From Sva-07 sp031426215 (lineage in GTDB: Bacteria > Actinomycetota > Acidimicrobiia > Acidimicrobiales > Ilumatobacteraceae): a stretch of 24,200 nucleotides of DNA. Each line of letters begins with the position of its first letter. Position 1 is the stretch's first letter. The DNA is taken from the NCBI GenBank assembly GCA_031426215.1, contig JANPKU010000059.1:1-24200 (forward strand), written 5' to 3'. The notes beneath the pieces are model-generated. The model did not search any database, was not told the origin of the DNA, and worked only from the letters and a program-made list of their open reading frames with translations. The position numbers and the translations under genes were made by a program. This document shows, piece by piece, positions 1 through 7,638 of this stretch.

Positions 1-236
1 CACGAGAGCCGGCTGTTGCCGGGACGTCCGAGCCCGCAACACCCGTGTCGACGCCCGAGCCGGCGGCGCCGGTCGACGCTGTCGACGTGACCGAGGATGT
101 GGCGCCGGTCGAGACCGTCGCCCCAGTCGAAACCGCCGACACAGCCGAAACCGCCGACACAGCCGAAACCGCCGACACAGCCGAAACCGCCGACACAGCC
201 GACACCGCCGACAGCAGCGAGACCGCCGAAGCCTGA
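1..236 (+). CDS. C-terminal fragment of an acidic Ala/Glu/Thr-rich repeat protein (5' end outside the window)
   Basis: The frame is open from base 3 to the TGA at 234-236 with no stop, so this is the 3' end of a gene that starts before the window. A GTG at 45 could serve as a start, but nothing marks it as one. The visible part is low-complexity: rich in Ala, Pro, Val, Thr, Glu and Asp, then a run of the hexapeptide ETADTA coded by an 18-bp tandem repeat. There is no recognisable domain. Such tails are usually disordered and negatively charged, and often follow a folded domain. The function cannot be told from this piece. The enoyl-CoA hydratase-family gene starts 42 bases downstream on the same strand. 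Confidence 0.55.
   Translation, partial: REPAVAGTSEPATPVSTPEPAAPVDAVDVTEDVAPVETVAPVETADTAETADTAETADTAETADTADTADSSETAEA
129..218 (+). repeat. 18-bp tandem repeat coding ETADTA
   Basis: Four identical 18-base units run head to tail at 129-146, 147-164, 165-182 and 183-200, each starting GAAACCGCCGACACAGCC. A fifth, diverged unit follows at 201-218 and a partial one at 219-233. The unit is a whole number of codons, so changes in copy number keep the frame. Confidence 0.9.
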
Positions 237-244
237 CGGTTGGC

Positions 245-276
245 TCGTCGACGTACGCGAGTCGTACGATCGACGA
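245..276. promoter_or_regulatory. Imperfect inverted repeat over the probable promoter of the enoyl-CoA hydratase gene
   Basis: The left arm at 245-257 (TCGTCGACGTACG) pairs with the right arm at 263-276 (CGTACGATCGACGA) apart from one extra base, around a 5-base loop. The right arm contains TACGAT (265-270), a TANNNT -10-like hexamer 8 bases before the ATG at 279. It could be an operator, or a hairpin ending the upstream gene, although there is no T tract. Confidence 0.4.
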
Positions 277-278
277 CC

Positions 279-1064
279 ATGTCCGAGATCGTCACCTACG
301 AAACCCGCGACCGTGTCGCGCTCATCACCCTCAACCGACCCGACGCGCGTAACGCCGTCAACGGCGACGTCGCCGAGGCCATGGAGGCCGCCATCGACAT
401 GATGGAGAACGACGACGACGTCTGGGTCGGCATCATCCAGGCGAACACCGAGGGCCAGTCCAACCCGGTGTTCTGTGCTGGAGCCGACCTGAAGGCGATC
501 AACTCCGGCCAGGGAGCCAGCCTGAACACCGAACGAGGTGGATTCGCCGGCTTCACCTACCGAGAACGCAAGAAGCCGGTCATCGTCGCCGTCGACGGCC
601 TCGCCACTGCCGGAGGATGTGAAATCGTGCTCGCGTGCGATCTGGTGATCGCCACGACCCGGTCGTCCTTCGGCCTCGCCGAGGCAAAACGCAACTTGGT
701 CGCCGGCGCCGGCGGCCTGTTCCGTCTGCCGCGGGCGATCGGTCGCAACGCCGCCATGGAGTTGATCCTCACGGGTGAACCACTCTCGGCTCAGCGAGCC
801 CACGAACTCGGACTGGTCAATCGCCTCGTCGAGCCGGGCCAAGCGACCGAGCAGGCATTCGCCCTCGCTGCTCAGATCACTGCGGCGGCGCCGCTCGCCG
901 TGTGGGAGAGCCGCAAGGTCGTGCTGGCTTCGGCCACCGAAGATGACGACACGCTCAAGAAGATGACCGACACTGCCATGGGAGTCATGATGCGTTCCGA
1001 GGATCTCGGTGAAGGTCTCACCGCATTCATCGAGAAGCGTGCGCCGCAATGGAAGGGCCGCTGA
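279..1064 (+). CDS. Enoyl-CoA hydratase/isomerase (crotonase) family protein
   Basis: A 261-residue protein of normal crotonase length. Crotonases hydrate or isomerise acyl-CoA thioesters in the cytoplasm, most often in fatty-acid beta-oxidation. The oxyanion-hole segments are visible as FCAGADLK (residues 65-72) and GLATAGGCE (107-115). Both acidic residues of classical enoyl-CoA hydratases are kept: Glu115 in GGCE and Glu135 in FGLAE, followed by GAGG. The C-terminus carries the usual EGLTAFIEKR segment. The ATG at 279 is chosen because homology begins there; the 13 in-frame codons upstream look like intergenic sequence. The substrate cannot be read from sequence, and no other fatty-acid gene is adjacent. 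A TACGAT hexamer ends 8 bases before the ATG with no Shine-Dalgarno, so the mRNA may have almost no leader. Confidence 0.88.
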   Translation: MSEIVTYETRDRVALITLNRPDARNAVNGDVAEAMEAAIDMMENDDDVWVGIIQANTEGQSNPVFCAGADLKAINSGQGASLNTERGGFAGFTYRERKKPVIVAVDGLATAGGCEIVLACDLVIATTRSSFGLAEAKRNLVAGAGGLFRLPRAIGRNAAMELILTGEPLSAQRAHELGLVNRLVEPGQATEQAFALAAQITAAAPLAVWESRKVVLASATEDDDTLKKMTDTAMGVMMRSEDLGEGLTAFIEKRAPQWKGR

Positions 1065-1085
1065 TCGCCGAACGCCGACGGCCCG

Positions 1086-1529
1086 TCAGAGCCGACGGTA
1101 CGTGGTGATCAGTCGCGCGACGATCCCGGCGCGTTCGTACAAGTTCTTGGTCTGCCGATCCCCCGGCAGTGCTTGGCCTTCAACAGCGATTGCGCCGCGT
1201 CGGCGAGCGGCGCCAATCGCCGTAGCGAGGAGTTCGTCGCCGAAGCCGAGTTCGCGGGCCTCGGGCGTCACCCACACCTGATCGATGCGAACAATGGCGT
1301 CGTCTCCGAGCTCAGCGATGAGGTAGGCGATCACGACGTCGTCGATCGAGCCGACGTACACGTCGACGTCGGTGCACCGTTTGGGCCAACCATCGCCGAT
1401 CTCAGGATGCTCGTCGAGCCATCGATCCCCTCCGCGCTGGCCGACGAGGGACTCTCGGGCCTCGTGCTCGAGCTCGCGCAATTGGTCGTGATCGTCGGCA
1501 GTAGCAGGACGAACCAGCGGGTCGATCAC
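1086..1529 (-). CDS. GNAT-family N-acetyltransferase
   Basis: A 147-residue protein with a single GNAT fold. These enzymes move an acetyl group from acetyl-CoA to an amine on a small molecule or protein. The N-terminus has the usual VRPATADDHDQLREL beta1-alpha1 segment. The acetyl-CoA pyrophosphate-binding motif is visible as ARELGFGDELL (R-x-x-G-x-G), preceded by the IDQVWVTPEAR strand. The C-terminal NLYERAGI segment matches the family's alpha4-beta7 region. The substrate is unknown. The start is a GTG at 1529 that overlaps the stop of the upstream gene as GTGA, so the two are probably translationally coupled. The gene ends 21 bases from the convergent enoyl-CoA hydratase-family gene. Confidence 0.8.
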   Translation of the reverse strand: MIDPLVRPATADDHDQLRELEHEARESLVGQRGGDRWLDEHPEIGDGWPKRCTDVDVYVGSIDDVVIAYLIAELGDDAIVRIDQVWVTPEARELGFGDELLATAIGAARRRGAIAVEGQALPGDRQTKNLYERAGIVARLITTYRRL

Positions 1530-2065
1530 GATCCGGTCTCGTTGTGGTCGTGTGCATCGAGTTGATCGAGCTTGCCGAGAATGGTTCGTCGATGCCTGCC
1601 CGCGAGCTCGTACTGCTGGATCGCCTTTCGTTCGATTGCGTCCAGACCGGCGAGCTTCGCCACGATCTGGGCCGAGGACAGGTGGTCGTAGTCGACGAGC
1701 GCCAACGAGTCGGGGTCCGGTGCCTCCAACCGGACCGTGGTGTCGGCCAGCGGCTCCTCAGCCGCTGCGGAAGGTGCGGCAGGTGCGGCAGCCGACGGCA
1801 CCGCCGGGCCAGGATCGCCCTGGGACTGCTCGAGGCGCGAACGCAGCTCGCGAACGCCTTGATCGACGGCGAGCTTGCCCAGGAACCGTGCGAGCACGAT
1901 CTCACGTCGAACCCGGCCGACAGCGGCCGGGACCTTGTCGACCACGAACGGCACGGCGTCGACGATCCGGCCGCTCACCTCGACGGGTACGACCACAGCG
2001 AGCTCGACGAGCCGAGCCCAGGGCGGCTTCGGCAGATCAGGAGGAGAAGATCGGGCAGTCGTCAT
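1526..2065 (-). CDS. Conserved actinobacterial hypothetical protein with a helical C-terminal domain
   Basis: A 179-residue protein with no assignable enzyme function. The N-terminal third is hydrophobic and amphipathic (LVELAVVVPVEVSGRI, then a DAVPFVVDKVP segment) but does not form a clear transmembrane helix. A low-complexity Ala/Pro linker lies around residues 85-105. The C-terminus, with YDHLSSAQIVAKLAGL followed by a helix ending GKLDQL, resembles a short helical module at the end of several uncharacterised actinobacterial proteins. That resemblance is from memory and is not a functional call. The start overlaps the 3' end of the upstream acidic zinc-ribbon gene by 29 bases, and the stop overlaps the GNAT start, so the three form one operon. 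Confidence 0.6.
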   Translation of the reverse strand: MTTARSSPPDLPKPPWARLVELAVVVPVEVSGRIVDAVPFVVDKVPAAVGRVRREIVLARFLGKLAVDQGVRELRSRLEQSQGDPGPAVPSAAAPAAPSAAAEEPLADTTVRLEAPDPDSLALVDYDHLSSAQIVAKLAGLDAIERKAIQQYELAGRHRRTILGKLDQLDAHDHNETGS

Positions 2066-2528
2066 CGCCGACGGGACAGTTCGGCGCGCTGCTCTTCACC
2101 AGGAGGAAGCACGATGAGCAGAGTTGTTCGTCCTGCTGCTTGGGCTGCAGTCGCTCGTTACCCTCACCACGCGCCTCGGGCTCGTCGTCCTCGTCCTCTT
2201 CCTCATCGTCGTCGGCGGCGACCATGCGGTCCTTCAGGATCTTGTCGAGGTCCTCCTCGACGTCGTCGTCGGCGAGCAGTTCGTCGTCGTCGTCATCGTC
2301 CTCGTCCTCAGCAGCACGCTTCTTGCGCTTGGTCCGTGGAGTTTCGGCTTCCGCCTCGTCGTCCTCGTCGTCGTCGGCAACGACATCGTCGTCATCGACG
2401 TCGGCCACGACGTCATCTTCGAGGTCGAGATCGTCGTCGTCGAGATCAGGCTCGACGTCCACTTCTTCGTCGTCGATCTCCTCATCCACGGTGTCGTCGT
2501 CTGGTTCAGTGATCTCGTCGTCAGCCAT
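2037..2528 (-). CDS. Very acidic protein with a DUF4193-like C-terminal zinc-ribbon motif
   Basis: A 163-residue protein. Residues 1 to about 115 are mostly Asp and Glu, broken only by a basic patch (PRTKRKKRA), and should be disordered. The C-terminus QPKQQDEQLCSSCFLLVKS matches the conserved end of the small actinobacterial DUF4193 family, which has a LPKQADEFTCSSCFLV-type segment. The cysteines are C137, C140, C151 and C158, so this could bind one zinc, although the second pair is spaced C-x6-C rather than C-x2-C. The family's function is not known. The ATG at 2528 heads an operon with the hypothetical and GNAT genes. A TATGCT hexamer (2573-2578, minus strand) and a CRP-like palindrome at 2613-2628 lie upstream. 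The Ser/Val-rich reading frames opposite it are shadows of its GAC/GAG codons. Confidence 0.75.
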   Translation of the reverse strand: MADDEITEPDDDTVDEEIDDEEVDVEPDLDDDDLDLEDDVVADVDDDDVVADDDEDDEAEAETPRTKRKKRAAEDEDDDDDDELLADDDVEEDLDKILKDRMVAADDDEEEDEDDEPEARGEGNERLQPKQQDEQLCSSCFLLVKSSAPNCPVGDDDCPIFSS

Positions 2529-2612
2529 CTCGTCGTTTCGATCTCGTCATGCGTGCGGGGGGTTGCGGCGGGAGCATAGGCGTGGCCGCCCGCTCGACCG
2601 GAAGACCACGCA

Positions 2613-2628
2613 TGTGACAGGCGTCACA
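2613..2628. promoter_or_regulatory. CRP/FNR-family (GlxR-like) binding site
   Basis: The palindrome TGTGACAGGCGTCACA fits the CRP consensus TGTGA-N6-TCACA exactly in both half-sites. Actinobacterial CRP-family regulators such as GlxR and mycobacterial Crp use this consensus. The centre is 93 bases before the ATG at 2528 and about 54 bases before a transcription start inferred from a TATGCT hexamer at 2573-2578 (minus strand), which is compatible with activation. The other neighbour, the ThyX-like gene, ends here and would not be controlled by it. Confidence 0.6.
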
Positions 2629-2656
2629 TACACGAATGCGATCGGGTCTCCGAGCG

Positions 2657-4258
2657 TCAAGCGTCGCCGCGGCGGGCCTCGGCGCGGCGCTCGGATTCGA
2701 GCCGTTCGAGTTCGGGCGCTTCGGTGGTCATGTGGTTCATGGCCGCTGCAATCGCATGATGTCCGGCCCGCTCGGCGATCAGCCGGTGCATCTCCAGCGC
2801 CACTCGGCGATAGGACGGGTGACCCTGCGGGGACGAACGCAGCTCGAGCATGTGAATGGCCTCGCGGGCGTTGAACTGCATCACGTAACGCATCCGGTAG
2901 GCCATCGAGACGGCGTACGACGCCTGCTGCGGGAAGTCACCGTTCAATGCGTCGTAGAGACCTGCCGAGCGCTCCATCGCTTCGTCGAACTCACCGCCGA
3001 GACCGGCTTCGGTGACCAGCTCCGGACGCGTGTAGCCATGATTCGGGGTCAGACGTTGCCACTCGATGGTGAGCATGCGGTGACGCTGCATGTCGCGGAA
3101 TGCGCCGTAGTCGCTCAGCACATCAAACCGGTAGAACGACCGCTCGAAGGCTCGGCCGGGCTTGTGGCGCCGGTTCTCCCGCTCCCCCACGTACGCCCGT
3201 ATCAGCGAGACCCGTTCGTCGATGCCGAGTTTCCCGACACGTTCGAGCAGCTGGTGTTCCGGCAACGTCGAATGCGAGTAGCAGATCGCCGCGAGCAACT
3301 TGTCCTCGGCCTCGGGATCGAAGTCGACCAGCTCGACCTCAGCTGCCGGTTCGACCGGCGCCGCCCCGAACAACTCGCTCACCAGTGCAGCGGTGTCGTC
3401 ACGTGTCGTTGCGAGATACTCACTCCAACGACCGCCACGCTCGGGCAGATCGACGCGGCGCAGGAAGCTGGGTATGACCTTGCGGAGCTCGTGCAACATC
3501 AGGTCGGCGTACTCGCGAGACTCGGGCAGCGGGTTCGAGCGCATCCGCAACAGCAGTGCCTCGAACGCCTGGCCGGTGCCGTAGATGCCCACGTTCGACG
3601 TGGCCGCGGCCGGCAGGATCCCTCGCACCGCATCGAGCGCCTTGGCTCTCGTGGCCGTCCGGTACACGAACTCACTGTCGTCCGGACCGCGCTCGATGAT
3701 GGTCCGCACGTGTTCGGTGACCAAGTCGACACTGCGGCTGTAGGCGTCGAAGATCCGGTCGAGATCGCCGACGTAGCGAGTGCCGAGCGGGCTCGAGAGC
3801 ACTGCCGGATCGCGGTAGTAGCGGTAACGGCCGCCGAGTCGGTTGTCGTAGGCGATGTACCGGGTGCTCTGCTCGAGATAGCTCATCAGGCGTCCCCATT
3901 CGAGGATTTTGGTGAGCAGATTCGATGCTTGCTCGCAGGCGAGGTGGACTCCGCCGAGCTGCGCGACCGAATCGTCGCCGTAATCGAAGAACACTCGGGC
4001 GTAGAGCTCTTCAGCCCGATCGAGGCCAATGGTGGCATCGACGGAGTGGTCGCCGCTCACGTCGAGATCGCCGACGAACTCGTCGAGGAACAGCCGTCGC
4101 AGCGACTTGTGACTTCGGCTGTACCTTGCGAACAGGGCGCCCTTCACCACTTCGGGGAGATTGACCAGTGCGAACACGGGTCCATCGAGATTGGTGAAGT
4201 ACCGGCGCAGCACATCGGCTTCGTCCGCGGTGAAGGACTCGGGGACGTACACAGCCAC
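2657..4258 (-). CDS. Tandem ThyX-like (FAD-dependent thymidylate synthase family) protein with two degenerate domains
   Basis: A 533-residue protein made of two ThyX-like halves; canonical ThyX has one domain of about 220-250 residues. ThyX makes dTMP from dUMP using FAD, NADPH and methylene-tetrahydrofolate, with the signature R-H-R-x7-S. The first half has only the second part of the signature, SYLEQSTRY (126-134), preceded by WGR where RHR is expected. The second half has only the first part, QRHR (391-394), with no S-x2-E after it. Both halves have ThyX-like C-terminal segments: AFEALLLRM (231-239) in the first, and FNAREAIHMLELR in the second. The two halves may together form one composite site, or the protein may have another role; dTMP synthesis is not proven. 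The GTG start at 4258 has a TAGAGT hexamer 8 bases upstream and no clear Shine-Dalgarno. Confidence 0.72.
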   Translation of the reverse strand: MAVYVPESFTADEADVLRRYFTNLDGPVFALVNLPEVVKGALFARYSRSHKSLRRLFLDEFVGDLDVSGDHSVDATIGLDRAEELYARVFFDYGDDSVAQLGGVHLACEQASNLLTKILEWGRLMSYLEQSTRYIAYDNRLGGRYRYYRDPAVLSSPLGTRYVGDLDRIFDAYSRSVDLVTEHVRTIIERGPDDSEFVYRTATRAKALDAVRGILPAAATSNVGIYGTGQAFEALLLRMRSNPLPESREYADLMLHELRKVIPSFLRRVDLPERGGRWSEYLATTRDDTAALVSELFGAAPVEPAAEVELVDFDPEAEDKLLAAICYSHSTLPEHQLLERVGKLGIDERVSLIRAYVGERENRRHKPGRAFERSFYRFDVLSDYGAFRDMQRHRMLTIEWQRLTPNHGYTRPELVTEAGLGGEFDEAMERSAGLYDALNGDFPQQASYAVSMAYRMRYVMQFNAREAIHMLELRSSPQGHPSYRRVALEMHRLIAERAGHHAIAAAMNHMTTEAPELERLESERRAEARRGDA

Positions 4259-4266
4259 GGTGGACC

Positions 4267-4272
4267 ACTCTA
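4267..4272 (-). promoter_or_regulatory. -10-like hexamer TAGAGT before the ThyX-like gene
   Basis: TAGAGT on the minus strand fits TANNNT and ends 8 bases before the GTG at 4258. It would give a leader of one or two bases. No matching -35 is obvious. Confidence 0.35.
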
Positions 4273-4326
4273 CGGCGGTGCGCCCCTGCGACTCGGGATC
4301 TCACGTGTGCGCTGAGCAGGGACTTC

Positions 4327-4953
4327 TCAGGCGTACACGATCGCCGCGTCGGGTTGCACCGTGATCGCCAGCGATGTCGTGCGACCGACGTGCTCGCCGT
4401 CGACGAACACCTCGAGCGGCCGAGGAAAGTCCCAGGCCGCGGTACGGACCGAGCGGTTGATGATCCGCGGATGTGGTACGTGGGTTCCGGTCGCCAGCCG
4501 CCGGGAAGCATCGAACCGCTCGCGCATCGACATCGACGCGTCGACTTCGAACACCTCGGCACGTCCATCGTTCGGGTGACCTCGGGGGGCGACGTCCCAG
4601 TCGCCGACGAACTCGGCATTCATCACCGCCAGGATCGGGCCCCGCCACCAGTGACCCCGATGCCAGGGAGAACGGGCGATCACGTGCGCACAGGCCACGA
4701 GCAGTTCGCCCGACTGCTCGGGCTGTCCACCGAGCTGCAGCTCGAGCAGGTCGATCGGGAACTCGTTCATGGTGCTGCGACCATCGTCGCCTCTGACGCC
4801 GAGGGTGCGGGCGAGGTCACCGCCCCCGGCCGCAACGGGTGGTCCGGGCTGCTCGGCGAGCAACCTGGCGATGTCACGGTCGCTCGCGGCGACGACGAGA
4901 TCGTCGGGTCGGCGGACCTGGCGCCCCCATGGCATTCCCGGCCGGATGGTCAT
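4327..4953 (-). CDS. Diacylglycerol-kinase-like (YegS/DAGK C-terminal-like) protein lacking a normal catalytic loop
   Basis: A 208-residue protein resembling the C-terminal half of the lipid kinase (DagK/YegS) family. Visible family features are GPILAVMNAEFVGDWDVAPR, then PNDGRAEVFEVDASMSM, ATGTHVPHPRI, and a final VFVDGEHVG strand; these match the NG(Q)-x-x-G-G, P-x-D-G-x-L and ID(G/D)E segments of that fold. The N-terminal nucleotide-binding region with GGDGT is missing; a GGGDLARTLG stretch (43-52) is the nearest thing. Catalysis therefore looks doubtful, and the role is unknown. The ATG at 4953 overlaps the helY stop as ATGA, so it is the last gene of the tatB-tatC-helY operon and is co-translated with the helicase. 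Confidence 0.55.
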   Translation of the reverse strand: MTIRPGMPWGRQVRRPDDLVVAASDRDIARLLAEQPGPPVAAGGGDLARTLGVRGDDGRSTMNEFPIDLLELQLGGQPEQSGELLVACAHVIARSPWHRGHWWRGPILAVMNAEFVGDWDVAPRGHPNDGRAEVFEVDASMSMRERFDASRRLATGTHVPHPRIINRSVRTAAWDFPRPLEVFVDGEHVGRTTSLAITVQPDAAIVYA

Positions 4954-7610
4954 GCCGTGGTGGGCGTCGGCGCTGCGCTGTCGGCGACGACCCCGCGGAA
5001 CGCCGCCTCGGCTGCCGAACCGGCTGCGCTCCTCGTGGCCGGGTCCGGCGCCACGATTGCGAGCTGACGGAGCAAATCGATCAATTGCTTGATGGTGCGC
5101 ACGAAATCACCACCGGTGAGATCGTCGTCGCCGACCACCTCGGCGAACCCCTCCCCCGCCACCCAGGCGTAGGCAATTGCAGCGAAGGTCGGGTCGGGTG
5201 CCCGGTGTTCGGCGAGTCCGACCGACCGCTCGTTCGCACGCAGGTCCTCGCTGATCGCCGCCACGCGCCGCCATCGCGTACGCACCTCGTCCGACGAGAA
5301 CCACGGCGCAGGAGGAGCATCCGAACTGCGGTGCTCGTAGACGACGGTCGACACCAACGCCGCCAGGTCCGCTGGGCCGAGACCCTCCAGAACCCGGGAG
5401 CGGACGATCTCGGCGACCAACAGATCCGACTCGTGAAAGGTTCGCGCCAGCATGTCACCGGCTTCGGTGAGCGTCCAGGTCGAGCGGTCGAGGTATCCGT
5501 ACATGGTCAGGACGTCGAGGACGCGGTCGAATTCGTGAGCCAGCGAGGTGTTCTTGCCGTTGACGCGTCGTTCGAGATCGGCGATCTCGCGCTCGATCCG
5601 GTCGGCTTGGGTGGCCGCGTTGAGCTTCGTGCGCAGGTCCGGATCGCGTGCCACCGGATGGATCTCAGCGAGCGCTTCGGCGCGATTTCGGCGCTGTTTC
5701 GTGGTGGGTGACGGCACGGACTTCATGCTGCGAAGTCGCCGGGCGACATCGTTGCGATACTCCTTGCGGTTCGGTGCGTAGATCTTCGGCATCGTGATCT
5801 CGCCGATGCTGCGAGGGGGTTCGTCGAAATCCTCGGCGCTGAGATGCAGGACCTTTGCCGCCTTGGTGAACAGCGTCAGGCGAAGACCCGTCTTGCGATT
5901 GGCGCTGGCGGCCACGGCAGCCGGGCCCTTGTAGGTGCCTTTGGCCACGTAAATGACTGCGCCCGGACGCAGTGACGCGAGCGCATCATCGACTGCCTCG
6001 AGCCGTGCGGCTCGACCCGCTGCACGATCGTCTCGTTCGTGGTCACGCAACCGGCGGTATTCGTCGATGTCGCCGAGTTCGCTGTGCGCAGCCGAGCGCA
6101 GGTCACCGACCGCCGCCCGTCGCCGCTCGAGGCGCGCTTCGAGTCGAACGACGTCACGGTCAGCCTGGTACTGCGCGAACGACAGGTTCAACAGGTGGTG
6201 CGCCTGGTCACTGGTATAGGTGCGAACGAGATTGGCAGCCATGTTGTACGTCGGGCGGAAGGCCGAGCGGAGATGGAACGACGAACTCCCGGCAAGTTCG
6301 GCGACCTCGTCGAACCGCACCCAGGGCGACCACAGCACCACGGCGGTCCCGAGATCGTCGATGCCTCGGCGCCCGGCGCGCCCGGTGAGCTGGGTGTATT
6401 CACCTGGCGTCAGACGTTCGTGGTGTTCGCCGGTGAACTTGGTGAGCTTCTCGATCACCACCGTGCGCGCCGGCATGTTGATGCCGACCGCCAACGTTTC
6501 TGTTGCGAAGACCACCTTGACGAGCCCCTCGACGAAGCAGGCCTCGACGACCTCTTTCATCGGCGGGACCATGCCGGCATGGTGAGCCGCCACTCCCCGC
6601 TCGAGTTGGGCGACGAATTGCGAGAAGCCCAGCACGTCGAGATCGGCCTGGTCGATTCCACCCAACCGAGCATCGATGATCGTGCGGATCGCCGTACGTT
6701 CGCTCGCATCGACAAGATCGAGGCCGGCGTCGACGCAGGACTTGGCTGCTGCGTCGCACTGGGCGCGACTGAAGATGAACACGATCGCGGGCAGGAGTCG
6801 GCGACGCTCGAGCAGCTCCACGGTTTCCACCCGGCCGGGTGGAGCGAGAACCTTGCGGCCCGAGCCGGCGCTGTGGTTCGAATCGCGGTCGGAACGACGC
6901 CGACCCACACCGGGTCGTCCGCGCACGGCCGACTCGTCGAGCGTCACGGCGTCACGGTTGACGTGGCCGTCGACGAACACCGGCAGCATGCGCAGACGGT
7001 CGTTGGTGCGATCGGCAACCAGATACTCGTTGTCGAGTCGGACAGGACGACGCCGTTCCACGATCGAGGCAGTCGGGCCGCGCACGGTGCTGATCCAGTC
7101 GGCGAGTTCGTCGACATTGCTGACCGTTGCCGACAGACACACGAGTCGAACGTGCTGTGGAAGGTGGATCATCACCTCCTCCCACACCGGACCCCGATAC
7201 GAGTCCTGGAGGAAGTGGACTTCGTCGAGCACGACGAGGCCGAGGTCGTGCAACAACCGAGAGCGCCCGTAGATCATGTTGCGCAGGACCTCGGTGGTCA
7301 TCACCACGATCGGGGCGTCGCCGTTGATCGAGTTGTCGCCGGTGAGCAGGCCGACGTCGTTGTCGCCGTGCAGAGCAACGAGGTCGCGATACTTCTGGTT
7401 CGACAATGCCTTCACCGGAGCGGTGTAGAAGGCACGCTTGCCGGCGGCTCGGGCGGCGACGATCCCGTATTCGGCCACCACGGTCTTGCCACTTCCGGTG
7501 GGTACCGCCACCACGACGTGCTCACCTCGATCGAGCGCATCGAACGACTCGGTCTGGAAGCGGTCGATCGGAAACGAGTAGCCGGCAACGAACTGGTCTC
7601 GCAGCGACAT
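4950..7610 (-). CDS. helY: Ski2/Mtr4-like DEVH-box RNA helicase HelY
   Basis: An 886-residue superfamily 2 helicase, close to the 906 residues of mycobacterial HelY and collinear with it to the C-terminus. Visible motifs are Walker A PTGSGKT (37-43), TAPVKALSNQK (motif Ia), the DEVH box (129-132), SAT (160-162), HHAGM, ATETLAVGINMPAR, and the motif VI segment QLTGRAGRRGID. A long C-terminal region follows with a helical, DSHCT-like end. Ski2/Mtr4 enzymes unwind structured RNA for decay or processing; the bacterial role is poorly known. I chose the ATG at 7610 (MSLRDQF) because it aligns with the mycobacterial N-terminus. In-frame TTG at 7637 and GTG at 7631 are alternatives that would nearly abut the tatC stop. 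The tatB-tatC-helY order is the same as tatA-tatC-helY in M. tuberculosis, next to the pafA gene. Confidence 0.92.
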   Translation of the reverse strand: MSLRDQFVAGYSFPIDRFQTESFDALDRGEHVVVAVPTGSGKTVVAEYGIVAARAAGKRAFYTAPVKALSNQKYRDLVALHGDNDVGLLTGDNSINGDAPIVVMTTEVLRNMIYGRSRLLHDLGLVVLDEVHFLQDSYRGPVWEEVMIHLPQHVRLVCLSATVSNVDELADWISTVRGPTASIVERRRPVRLDNEYLVADRTNDRLRMLPVFVDGHVNRDAVTLDESAVRGRPGVGRRRSDRDSNHSAGSGRKVLAPPGRVETVELLERRRLLPAIVFIFSRAQCDAAAKSCVDAGLDLVDASERTAIRTIIDARLGGIDQADLDVLGFSQFVAQLERGVAAHHAGMVPPMKEVVEACFVEGLVKVVFATETLAVGINMPARTVVIEKLTKFTGEHHERLTPGEYTQLTGRAGRRGIDDLGTAVVLWSPWVRFDEVAELAGSSSFHLRSAFRPTYNMAANLVRTYTSDQAHHLLNLSFAQYQADRDVVRLEARLERRRAAVGDLRSAAHSELGDIDEYRRLRDHERDDRAAGRAARLEAVDDALASLRPGAVIYVAKGTYKGPAAVAASANRKTGLRLTLFTKAAKVLHLSAEDFDEPPRSIGEITMPKIYAPNRKEYRNDVARRLRSMKSVPSPTTKQRRNRAEALAEIHPVARDPDLRTKLNAATQADRIEREIADLERRVNGKNTSLAHEFDRVLDVLTMYGYLDRSTWTLTEAGDMLARTFHESDLLVAEIVRSRVLEGLGPADLAALVSTVVYEHRSSDAPPAPWFSSDEVRTRWRRVAAISEDLRANERSVGLAEHRAPDPTFAAIAYAWVAGEGFAEVVGDDDLTGGDFVRTIKQLIDLLRQLAIVAPDPATRSAAGSAAEAAFRGVVADSAAPTPTTA

Positions 7611-7638
7611 GCGCTCGGCTTCGCCGGTCACGGACAAC

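Noticed and set aside
129..218. CRISPR-like array
   Set aside because: The repeat units are contiguous with no spacers and are coding; it is an in-frame tandem repeat.
1552..2874. Long + strand frames rich in Ser or Val opposite the acidic gene
   Set aside because: They are the complement of GAC/GAG codon runs in the minus-strand acidic protein, span several real genes and have no domain.
2636..4315. 559-codon + strand frame
   Set aside because: It is antisense to the ThyX-like gene, whose protein shows family motifs; long antisense frames are common in high-GC DNA.
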